Positions 45,791-53,723 of a stretch of DNA of 64,000 bases are shown piece by piece (within the stretch, counting starts at the first letter, position 1; the number at the start of each line of letters is the position of its first letter). The DNA lies in the NCBI RefSeq assembly GCF_000013665.1, contig NC_007912.1, forward strand, positions 1,970,501-2,034,500. The letters are read 5' to 3'. The notes under the pieces are model-generated. The model saw only the letters and a program-made list of their open reading frames with translations, searched no databases and was not told the origin of the DNA. The DNA comes from Saccharophagus degradans 2-40 (GTDB taxonomy: Bacteria; Pseudomonadota; Gammaproteobacteria; Pseudomonadales; Cellvibrionaceae). Both the position numbers and the translations under genes were made by a program.

Positions 45791-47725
45791 ATGTTTCGAT
45801 TTCAAAACTTGTCTATTCGTACAAAACTGGTAAGCATTATTTTGCTGGGTATGGCCAGTGCTATGACGGTTGCCTTGGCGAATTTTATATTCTTCGAGCT
45901 GTACTCCGCCAAGCGAAATTTAACCGATGAGCTCACGGTGTTATCCCGCATTACTGCTGCGCGAAGTGGAGCGGCGCTAACCTTTGGCGACATTAAAAAA
46001 GCGCAAGAGAACCTTTCGCAATTGGGCATTTTAGATAGTGTGCAAGCCGCTTGTATCTACGATGCTGATGACAACCTATTTGCCGCTTATACAAGGCATA
46101 AACCAAGTAACTTTCTGTGCACAAGCACGCCAGCGTATATAGAAACAGCACAGTTTGATGACCGTATAGTGGCGGTGGCCGATATTACTCACCGCAATGT
46201 GTCGTTAGGCAAAATTATTGTACTAAGCGATTTAAGCCGTATAGAGCGCAAAGCTAAAAATTGGGTCAAGTTAGCGGGGTTAATGTTTTTAATTGCCACC
46301 ATTGTAGTGGTGGTGATGGCTATGCGAATGCAATCTGCTGTTGTGTCACCGCTCAAACATTTAATGGAAGTTATGGCGCGAGTGCGCGATGAAAACGATT
46401 TGGGTATTCGTGCAGTGCCGGCTGGCAACGATGAGCTGGGTAAGTTAGTCGACTCGTTTAACGATATGCTGGCGATGGTGGAATCCAGCCGAATGGATTT
46501 AGAAATTGTGTATAACGAGCTGGTTTTTCGCAGTACAAAAGCCGAAACCACGGCGGTAGAGTTAGAGGCGCGCAACGAACAAATTAAAGAGCTATTGAGT
46601 GGCGCCGCGCACGATTTACGCCAGCCGTTACAGGCGATGGCTATTTTTGTCGATATGCTGCAGTTTCAATTGGAAGACGAAAAATACCTAAACCTAACCG
46701 AAAAATTAAAAGCTGCCATGCACAACTTGCAGGCTATGTTTACCGATATTTTAGATTTTTCGCGGCTCGATCATAAAGCCGGTACTGCAGAGTTACAGGA
46801 TATACATTTAGAAAAACTATTCGGCAAATTACAGTTGGAGTTTGAGGTACTTACCTTACGTAAGGGAATCCAGTTTCGCACCCATGTTAATGCAATAAGT
46901 GTTCGCGGTATTTCTGGTGTAATAGAACGTATTGTACGCAACTTGGTGAGTAACGCCGTTAATTACACCGACACCGGTGGAGTACTTTTAGCAGCACGTA
47001 AAAAGCGCGATTGTGTGGTGATAGAGGTGTGGGATACCGGCATAGGAATCCCTGAAAATCGCATAGATTCTGTATTTAAAAAGTTTGAGCAGGTAGACAA
47101 TAAAGGGGTTTCATCCCACAAGGGTTACGGTTTGGGGTTGGCCATCGTAAAGCAATTTGCCGATATGATGGGCTATAAATTAGAAGTGGTTTCGCGAGAA
47201 GGGAAAGGCAGTTGTTTCCGCATGGTCATACCTAATGTAGCGAAAGAAAACGCGCAAAGCCGTTCGACGGTTGCGTTTTCTAGCGATGAAATTTTTGCCG
47301 ACAATTACCGCCAAACCGTATTGTATGATTCCGACCAACTCGCCAATACCATGTTAAAAACCCATGTTATTTTAGTGGATGATGAACCGGCTATTCGCTC
47401 TATTCTTGCATTACTTTTAAAGTCGTGGGATATGGAAGTAACCGAGTTTGCTGGCATGCAGGGCGTAGAAGATTACTTTGGCTCAAGCGACTTTCTCGAC
47501 CCCGATATCATTATTAGCGATTATCAGCTTGGCCCTAATTTAACAGGCGATGCCGTAATAGAAGAAATAAGAATGGCCGTGGGCATAGACGTGCCCGCAC
47601 TCATTGTTACGGGGAACGCGTCGCCGGCTATTCACGAAGAAATTAGAGCAAAGGGGTTTGATTTACTGCTAAAACCGGTGGGAGCTGCACAATTGCGAAC
47701 AGTTTTACATCGTATGCTGGAATAG
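45791..47725 (+). CDS. Hybrid histidine kinase with receiver domain
   Basis: The 644-residue protein has TM1 (about 13-36), a ~120-residue periplasmic sensor of CHASE8-like layout (RITAARSGAALTFGDIKKAQ), TM2 (about 160-180), HAMP (to ~235), a coiled region, HisKA with H274 in GAAHDLRQPLQAM, a HATPase domain (NLVSNAVNYTDTGG, DTGIGIPENR, GYGLGLAIVKQ) and a C-terminal receiver with phospho-acceptor D577 (IIISDYQLG). The ATG at 45791 is preferred; the open frame from GTG at 45725 would run through a G11 tract. A LuxR-type response regulator gene ends 13 bases away on the opposite strand and is the likely partner. Confidence 0.9.
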   Translation: MFRFQNLSIRTKLVSIILLGMASAMTVALANFIFFELYSAKRNLTDELTVLSRITAARSGAALTFGDIKKAQENLSQLGILDSVQAACIYDADDNLFAAYTRHKPSNFLCTSTPAYIETAQFDDRIVAVADITHRNVSLGKIIVLSDLSRIERKAKNWVKLAGLMFLIATIVVVVMAMRMQSAVVSPLKHLMEVMARVRDENDLGIRAVPAGNDELGKLVDSFNDMLAMVESSRMDLEIVYNELVFRSTKAETTAVELEARNEQIKELLSGAAHDLRQPLQAMAIFVDMLQFQLEDEKYLNLTEKLKAAMHNLQAMFTDILDFSRLDHKAGTAELQDIHLEKLFGKLQLEFEVLTLRKGIQFRTHVNAISVRGISGVIERIVRNLVSNAVNYTDTGGVLLAARKKRDCVVIEVWDTGIGIPENRIDSVFKKFEQVDNKGVSSHKGYGLGLAIVKQFADMMGYKLEVVSREGKGSCFRMVIPNVAKENAQSRSTVAFSSDEIFADNYRQTVLYDSDQLANTMLKTHVILVDDEPAIRSILALLLKSWDMEVTEFAGMQGVEDYFGSSDFLDPDIIISDYQLGPNLTGDAVIEEIRMAVGIDVPALIVTGNASPAIHEEIRAKGFDLLLKPVGAAQLRTVLHRMLE

Positions 47726-47738
47726 TAAAAATTGTAAA

Positions 47739-48422
47739 TTATTGCGTAATAATATTTTTTTGGCGTGCATGTGCAACAGCCTGAGTGCGATTTTTAACAT
47801 TAAATTCGCGCAATATTGCCGCTACGTGCACTTTTACTGTGCTGGGTGACATGTTTAGCTCGCGCGCAATTTCTTTATTAGACAAACCCTTAAGCATTTC
47901 GTGTAGCACATGCAATTGCCTTTCGGTTAATTGATGATCACCAGTTGCAGGGGGTGCGGTTTGAGGTGCGGGTGACGCTGCGTGAGTGATACCGTCGCTG
48001 CTGTGCGCCGTAAAAGGCATATTTAGTGCGCTTATCATTTCTTGCGGAATGTAAACTCCACCAGAAAGTACAAGCTTAATTGCACTTATCATTACATCAG
48101 AAGGCGAGGTTTTGGTAATAAACCCGCGGGCGCCCGCAGCCAGTACTTGTTGAATAAGCTCGGCTTTGTTTTCTGCCGATAGCATAACAATAGGGGTAGT
48201 GGGGAGATGAGCTTGAATTTGAGCTAGGCAATTAAGCCCTGTGGTATCGGGTAAATTGTAATCTAGCAATACCAGCGAGAAGTCCGCGTGTTGTTGAGCT
48301 AGAGCAAAGGCATCGGCTCCTGTGCCGCAGGGCGTTATTTCTGTATTTGGATCGAGCCTTTCTAAAATAAGGCTAACACCATCCCTGAACAACAAATGAT
48401 CTTCTACCAACAATACTTTCAT
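47739..48422 (-). CDS. NarL/FixJ-type response regulator
   Basis: The 227-residue protein has an N-terminal receiver domain (LLVEDHLLFRDGV, phospho-acceptor D54 in LVLLDYNLPDTTG, K in TKTSPSD) and a C-terminal LuxR HTH (LTERQLHVLHEMLKGLSNKE, then STVKVHVAAILREF). A Pro/Ala-rich linker of about 20 residues joins them. It is convergent with the hybrid kinase gene, and the GH5 gene lies next to it on the same strand, 123 bases upstream. Regulation of polysaccharide utilisation is a reasonable guess from context only. Confidence 0.9.
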   Translation of the reverse strand: MKVLLVEDHLLFRDGVSLILERLDPNTEITPCGTGADAFALAQQHADFSLVLLDYNLPDTTGLNCLAQIQAHLPTTPIVMLSAENKAELIQQVLAAGARGFITKTSPSDVMISAIKLVLSGGVYIPQEMISALNMPFTAHSSDGITHAASPAPQTAPPATGDHQLTERQLHVLHEMLKGLSNKEIARELNMSPSTVKVHVAAILREFNVKNRTQAVAHARQKNIITQ

Positions 48423-48545
48423 AGTTACCTATAGTTCCCCTAAAAATTATTGTAACTATAGCGCGAATTGCAGACTTTTGCGTGATTGAGTGGCGTAAAA
48501 AAGGGGGAGGGGTACGCGCGCTGAGTGGGCAGCGCGCGTGGATAG

Positions 48546-49643
48546 TTAGCGTTTTTTAGCTTCTAGCATAACCTGTTTAAAAAACGCGCCTTGCTCGCTG
48601 GGGGTAAAATCCCAGTCGTTAATCATTGTTGGGCTCCAGTCGGGGTCGAATACCCATACCGTGTAAGAAACGCCTTTTTTCTGCATATACTTCACTATGC
48701 GGGGGCCGTAACTGCCGTCGTCTTTAACGGGTATGTGGGCACCATAACCATCGGGTTGTACCCAGCCTAGCTCTGTTGCTATTACAGGGTAGGTGTCTGC
48801 AGCAAAGCCCCACTTTTCGTCCCACAGTTTGAAGAAGTTTTTATCGTTCTTAACCTCTGGTTTCGCCTTTTGCGGGTAGGGGTGTGCGGCGTAAGCAATG
48901 CCTTCACGCTCGATAGGTGCCTTTTTGATTGGCGATAAATCATAGGCCCAGTTGAAGCCTGCAACCAGCGGAATGACGGTTTTGTCACTGGCATATATCA
49001 TATCAATTAGGCTTTCATTTAAGGTTTTCCACTCGGCCCAGTTGCGTTCGCCTAGGGTGTTACCCATGGTGGTTGGCTCATTAAATAATTCGTATACCGC
49101 TACGGTGGGCACGTTTTTGTAGCGGAACGTAATTCTGCGCCAAAAGTCGCGGGTTTCTTTAATGGTGGTGTCGTACATGGGGTGTTGGTATTGCTCGGTG
49201 GGCAAATAGCCAATGGAGTGCCAATCAAGAATAAGGTAAATACCTAAATCATTCGCCCAGCGTACCGCCTCATCGATGTGGCCTAAATAAACGTCTGGCC
49301 CAAGTTTACGCCAACTTACAGGGTGAATAGGCAGGCGAATAGTATTTACCCCCCAGTTATTAGCCAGCTCTTCAAACAGCGATTTTTGCCATTGATTTTG
49401 GCTAAGTAGCTTACCTGTATCGGCAATGTTTACCCCTCTAAAAGTGAAGGTTTTGCCCTTATCATCAATGAACTTGTTACCTTTTACCGATATAAAACTT
49501 TGCGTTTTAAGGCTTTTTACATCGAATTGGCTCGGGTAGGGTATATCCCACCAGTCGTTTGATGGGGCGCTGTTATTTGCACTCAGTGCACTGGCTGAGG
49601 CCAGCAAGCAGAGTGCAAGCGCAAGAAATTTGGTTGTGCGCAT
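48546..49643 (-). CDS. Secreted glycoside hydrolase family 5 endoglucanase
   Basis: GH5 enzymes cut beta-1,4-linked glucans or mannans with retention. The 365-residue protein has a signal peptide (residues 1-22) and a (beta/alpha)8 domain with the acid/base E189 in YELFNEPTT and nucleophile E291 in VIATELGWVQPDG; TIRLPIHPVSW and YLILDWHSIG are further GH5 signatures. No carbohydrate-binding module or linker is attached, so it should be a free periplasmic or secreted enzyme. Activity could be cellulase, mannanase or another glucanase; subfamily is not assigned here. Confidence 0.9.
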   Translation of the reverse strand: MRTTKFLALALCLLASASALSANNSAPSNDWWDIPYPSQFDVKSLKTQSFISVKGNKFIDDKGKTFTFRGVNIADTGKLLSQNQWQKSLFEELANNWGVNTIRLPIHPVSWRKLGPDVYLGHIDEAVRWANDLGIYLILDWHSIGYLPTEQYQHPMYDTTIKETRDFWRRITFRYKNVPTVAVYELFNEPTTMGNTLGERNWAEWKTLNESLIDMIYASDKTVIPLVAGFNWAYDLSPIKKAPIEREGIAYAAHPYPQKAKPEVKNDKNFFKLWDEKWGFAADTYPVIATELGWVQPDGYGAHIPVKDDGSYGPRIVKYMQKKGVSYTVWVFDPDWSPTMINDWDFTPSEQGAFFKQVMLEAKKR

Positions 49644-49804
49644 TGGGAGGTTCCTTTTTGTGTTGTTCGCTTTATATTTTTTGTGGAGCTTTTTATGAGC
49701 GGAACGTTACACAAACCTGTGTCAATGCAGAGTGAGGAACGCTGTAGATGGCGCAATAAAACGTTAGAATAGCGAATGAATACTTAATAGAAGCTCATCG
49801 CCTC

Positions 49805-52399
49805 ATGGTTAATATTACTACCGTTATTACCAATCTTTCGCTGCCAATAAATGATGCTTTACCGGCAATTGAAGCAACTTTACTAGCCAGTAATGAACTA
49901 GTGTTGGAGGCGCCGCCTGGGGCAGGTAAAACCACGGTAGTACCCCTAGCTTTGTTGAATGCACCTTGGCGCAATGGCAAAAAAATTATTGTGCTTGAGC
50001 CGCGTAGGTTAGCCGCGCGCAATGCCGCCAGCAGAATGGCGTCGCTGCTAGGTGAGCGCTGCGCCGAAACTGTAGGCTACCGAGTGCGCATGGATAATTG
50101 CGTTGGTGCAAATACTGTAATCGAGGTGGTCACTGAGGGCGTTTTTACGCGCATGTTGCAAGCTGATCCCACATTAGACGATGTGGCTATTGTTATTTTT
50201 GACGAATTCCACGAGCGCAGCTTAGATGCCGACTTAGGGCTAGCGTTATTGCAGCAATCCAACGTGCTGTATGGCGATATGCGCGAGCAGCCTATTAAAA
50301 CCTTGGTTATGTCTGCCACATTAAACGGTTCGCAATTAAGCGATTACCTTGGTGGCGCGCCAGTGGTTACTAGTGAAGGGCGAATGTTTCCTGTGGATGT
50401 AGCCTACAGCGACCCTTACACCCCACAGCAAGATTCAGCCGCTCGCGCAGCGCAAGCAGTAAATAAAGCAATTGCTGAATATAAAGGCAGCATTTTGGTG
50501 TTTCTGCCGGGCAGAAAAGAAATAGAAGCCTGCGCGCGCGCGCTGCGCAATTGGGTAGAGGCCGGTGAGCTGCCGAAGGCGTTGGCAATATGCCCGCTGT
50601 ATGGCGATCTTTCTTTAGCGGATCAACAGCAGGCAATAGCACCCGCTGGCGCGGGGACAACCAAAGTTGTGCTAGCGACCAATATTGCCGAATCCAGCCT
50701 TACCATTGAAGGGGTGAGCATAGTGGTGGATAGCGGCTTGCAACGAGAGGCGCGCTACGACCCTAACACAGGCATGACCCGCTTGAACCTTTGCAGAATA
50801 TCTAAAGCCAGCGCAGAGCAGCGAGCGGGCCGCGCAGGGCGGTTAGAGCCTGGTGTTTGTATACGCTTATGGTCTAAAAGCCAGCAAAGTGAGTTGGCGC
50901 AGTATGCTAGCCCAGAAATTCAACATGCCGACATGGTGCCTTTGGCTTTGCAGCTGCTGCAGTGGGGCGAAGCCGATTGTGCGCAAATTCCATGGTTGGA
51001 TGCGCCTGCGCCCGCAAGATATACCCAAGCTATAGAGCTGTTAGAGCAGCTAGAGGCGTTAAAAGATAACGGCGGGGGCATTAGCCTTACCGCGCTTGGC
51101 GAGGCGATGGCTGGCCTGCCTGTACACCCTCGTTTAGCGCATATGTTGGTAGTGGCAAAGCAATTGGCGCTGCAGGATTTAGCCTGTACTTTGGCCGCAC
51201 TTTTAAGCGAAAGGGATATTGGCACAGCCAACATGGGGGCAGATTTTTCTCGCCGTGTACATTGGTTGCTGCAGCCTCAAGGCGCCCCCAAGCAATTGCA
51301 AGGCGCGTTAAAGCGATTGAACGCGTTAAAAAAAATGTTAGCCCAGCAGTTAAACAGAGTGACAAGCCCATCGCTTGAGCGTGCGCTAGCGGTATCTGAG
51401 GTAATTGTTTTATCGCAGCAAGAGCAAATTGCGCTTTTGCTCGCGTGTGCTTTTCCAGACCGAATTGCGCGAGCGAGAAAAAATAACCCCACCCAATACC
51501 TGTTGGCAAATGGTCGACAGGCCAATTTATTTAACGACGATAGTCTCGTAGGTGAAGAATGGCTGGTGGTGGCAGAGGCTAGCAGTCAGCAAGGGCGCAG
51601 TAACGATATTATTCGGCTGGCGGCACCCATTAGCCTTGCACTCTTACAACAGGCTTTTAGCGCAAAGCTAGTAGAAAAAAATGTGTGCGAGTGGGATGAA
51701 AATGCAAACCGAATAGTGAGCGAACAGCGCGTAGCGCTAGGGGCAATTATTTTATCGGCAAAACAACTCACACAAGCGGACCCTGCTTTGCGTGTAGCGG
51801 CAGTGCGCGCGTTGATAAATAAAAAAGGGTTAGGTGTATTGGAGTGGACAGCAGATGCCATCAATTTGCGCGCTAGATTGCAGTTGTTGCACTCAGTGGA
51901 CACAAACTGGCCAAGCTGGAGCGATGAGTTGTTATTGGGGGCGATTGATGATTGGCTTTCGCCTTACCTGCACAGCGTAAACACCGGTGCGGATTTACGA
52001 AAAGTAAAAATTGCCGAGGCTTTAACAGCGACATTGAGTTGGGAGCAGCAGGTAGAGCTAGATAAACTTGCGCCAGTCTCTTTTTGCGTGCCCTCCGGCA
52101 GAGATGTGCCCATCGACTATAGCCAAAACCCACCTGTTATAGCTGCCAAGTTACAGGAACTATTTGGCAGTGCCATTGCGCCTAGTATTGTAAATGGCAA
52201 GGTACCGCTACTTATTCACTTACTGTCACCTGCTGGTAAACCTTTACAGGTAACGCAAGATTTAATGAGTTTTTGGCGTGGGGCGTACACGGAAGTAAAA
52301 AAAGAAATGAAAGGGCGTTACCCTAAACACCCTTGGCCAGACGACCCTATAATGGCAATGCCCACTCGCAAAACTAAATCGCAGTTAAGTAGAACCTAA
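49805..52399 (+). CDS. hrpB: ATP-dependent helicase HrpB
   Basis: A DExH-box helicase of the HrpA/HrpB group, probably acting on RNA. The 864-residue protein has motif I APPGAGKTT (near 36-44), motif II DEFHE (133-137), motif III SATLNG, motif V ATNIAESSLTIEGV and motif VI QRAGRAGRLEPG, followed by HA2 and the HrpB C-terminal domain (FPDRIARARKN, then PVSFCVPSGRDVPIDY and AYTEVKKEMKGRYPKHPWPD). It is slightly longer than E. coli HrpB. It is transcribed away from the GH5 gene. Confidence 0.95.
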   Translation: MVNITTVITNLSLPINDALPAIEATLLASNELVLEAPPGAGKTTVVPLALLNAPWRNGKKIIVLEPRRLAARNAASRMASLLGERCAETVGYRVRMDNCVGANTVIEVVTEGVFTRMLQADPTLDDVAIVIFDEFHERSLDADLGLALLQQSNVLYGDMREQPIKTLVMSATLNGSQLSDYLGGAPVVTSEGRMFPVDVAYSDPYTPQQDSAARAAQAVNKAIAEYKGSILVFLPGRKEIEACARALRNWVEAGELPKALAICPLYGDLSLADQQQAIAPAGAGTTKVVLATNIAESSLTIEGVSIVVDSGLQREARYDPNTGMTRLNLCRISKASAEQRAGRAGRLEPGVCIRLWSKSQQSELAQYASPEIQHADMVPLALQLLQWGEADCAQIPWLDAPAPARYTQAIELLEQLEALKDNGGGISLTALGEAMAGLPVHPRLAHMLVVAKQLALQDLACTLAALLSERDIGTANMGADFSRRVHWLLQPQGAPKQLQGALKRLNALKKMLAQQLNRVTSPSLERALAVSEVIVLSQQEQIALLLACAFPDRIARARKNNPTQYLLANGRQANLFNDDSLVGEEWLVVAEASSQQGRSNDIIRLAAPISLALLQQAFSAKLVEKNVCEWDENANRIVSEQRVALGAIILSAKQLTQADPALRVAAVRALINKKGLGVLEWTADAINLRARLQLLHSVDTNWPSWSDELLLGAIDDWLSPYLHSVNTGADLRKVKIAEALTATLSWEQQVELDKLAPVSFCVPSGRDVPIDYSQNPPVIAAKLQELFGSAIAPSIVNGKVPLLIHLLSPAGKPLQVTQDLMSFWRGAYTEVKKEMKGRYPKHPWPDDPIMAMPTRKTKSQLSRT

Positions 52400-52448
52400 A
52401 CACATAGTTTATAAACTATTAAACGACTAAAGCTCGCGAGTGAGGTTG

Positions 52449-52910
52449 CTATAGCGTGCCACTCTCCACCACATTGATGGTTGGCAGTGGGCCACTTAAA
52501 TCGATTTTAGTTTTAAATGTGTAGTCCAATGTTTTGCTTTTGTTTAATGCTAAAAATAATTTGGGTGCAGAAAGTAAATTAGCCTCTACCTGTAGAGTAA
52601 CCGTTTCGCTGCCATAGGCTGGAATAGTGGGTATTTGATTGCTGGTGCCAAATAACAGCTCCGCGCCATTAATGGCAAGCGAATAGCTCATCCCTTTAAT
52701 AGGAAGCGCTACACCGTTGGGGTTAGCAATTTTCAAATCTATTTCGAAAAGGGTGCCCAGCGAAGAGCCAGAGGAGGCAGGTGCAAGCCGCGTTACCGAT
52801 ACTTTTGGTTGCTCTATATTTAGCGTTGCGCAGCCACTAATTAACAGTAGGGTTGCCGCAATTGCGAGCCAGCAGCTTTTTACTAACCAAAATCGTTTGT
52901 GTGTATTCAT
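52449..52910 (-). CDS. LEA14/WHy-type lipoprotein
   Basis: The 153-residue protein has a lipoprotein signal (LLISGC, C27) and a water-stress/WHy-like Ig fold (LFEIDLKIANPNGVALPIKG, then YSLAINGAELLFGTS and TVTLQVEANLL). Bacterial LEA type 2 proteins are linked to desiccation or stress tolerance but are poorly studied. It overlaps the upstream 66-residue gene by four bases (ATGA), so they are translationally coupled. Confidence 0.83.
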   Translation of the reverse strand: MNTHKRFWLVKSCWLAIAATLLLISGCATLNIEQPKVSVTRLAPASSGSSLGTLFEIDLKIANPNGVALPIKGMSYSLAINGAELLFGTSNQIPTIPAYGSETVTLQVEANLLSAPKLFLALNKSKTLDYTFKTKIDLSGPLPTINVVESGTL

Positions 52911-53107
52911 TTTTTCTCTTTTTCCTTTTGTTCTAGCTCAGCTTTGTATTTTTCGTAGTCTTCCCAATCATAAGGCGTTCCCGCCTTGGGAGGGGAAAGG
53001 TGCATAGCCCGCTCCAGTGCGTTCTCTTGCAGAGTATGCTCCTTAGGTTTTTCAGAATCTTTACCCTGAGCCTCTTCAAACTTTTTTAAATAATCTGATG
53101 CTTTCAT
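52907..53107 (-). CDS. Small charged hypothetical protein
   Basis: I do not recognise this 66-residue protein. It is very hydrophilic, rich in Lys and Glu, with PPKAGTPYDWEDYEKYKAEL near the C-terminus. It has a strong ribosome binding site (GGAGG, seven bases before the ATG at 53107) and overlaps the LEA-type gene by four bases, which supports it as a real gene. The pair is likely an operon. Confidence 0.72.
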   Translation of the reverse strand: MKASDYLKKFEEAQGKDSEKPKEHTLQENALERAMHLSPPKAGTPYDWEDYEKYKAELEQKEKEKK

Positions 53108-53309
53108 TTAAAACCTCCAATTCGGCCATATTCAACACATACACTCGTATAGTGATGCGAGCAGTTTGAGGGTGTATATAGCTAATATGGGGCTGCTATG
53201 GGGATTATGCAATTGCTGCGCGCTGCAGCAGGCAGTAAATGTGAGCTTGTTACAAATTACTGGTGATGTGAACTTAGGGAGGAGATGAAATTTTTGAGGG
53301 CTAGAAACG

Positions 53310-53342
53310 AAAAAAGCCACTTATTGCTAAGTGGCTTTTTCG
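53310..53342 (-). terminator. Terminator after the tRNA genes
   Basis: A stem of AAAAAAGCCACTTA and TAAGTGGCTTTTT around a TTGC loop has T-runs on both strands. On the minus strand it lies a few bases past tRNA-Asn and ends the tRNA transcript. Confidence 0.9.
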
Positions 53343-53346
53343 AATT

Positions 53347-53422
53347 TGGCTCCGCCTGCTGGGCTCGAACCAGCGACCCAATGATTAACAGTCATTTGCT
53401 CTACCAACTGAGCTAAGGCGGA
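53347..53422 (-). tRNA. tRNA-Asn (GTT)
   Basis: The minus strand reads a standard cloverleaf: acceptor TCCGCCT/AGGCGGA, D-loop AGCTCAGTTGGTAGAGC, anticodon loop CTGTTAA with GTT, T-loop GGTTCGAGCC. Discriminator G and CCA are encoded. Confidence 0.97.
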
Positions 53423-53536
53423 ATTTCTTTGGGCTAGTGCCCGAAAGAGCGCGTATATTATACGCCTCTTTTTACCCTGTCAACCTTTTAAAACAATTTG
53501 TAAGCTATTGATTTACTTGTTGTTTTATTGATCAAC

Positions 53537-53613
<77 letters not shown>

Positions 53614-53723
53614 ATCTCACTTCGGTACCATACTCGGCATTGGTGAGAGGGCGCGTATTGTATAGTCGTAAATAATGTTCATCAAGCAGAAAAGTAAAAT
53701 ATTTCCGCTTGATGAAGGTTTTT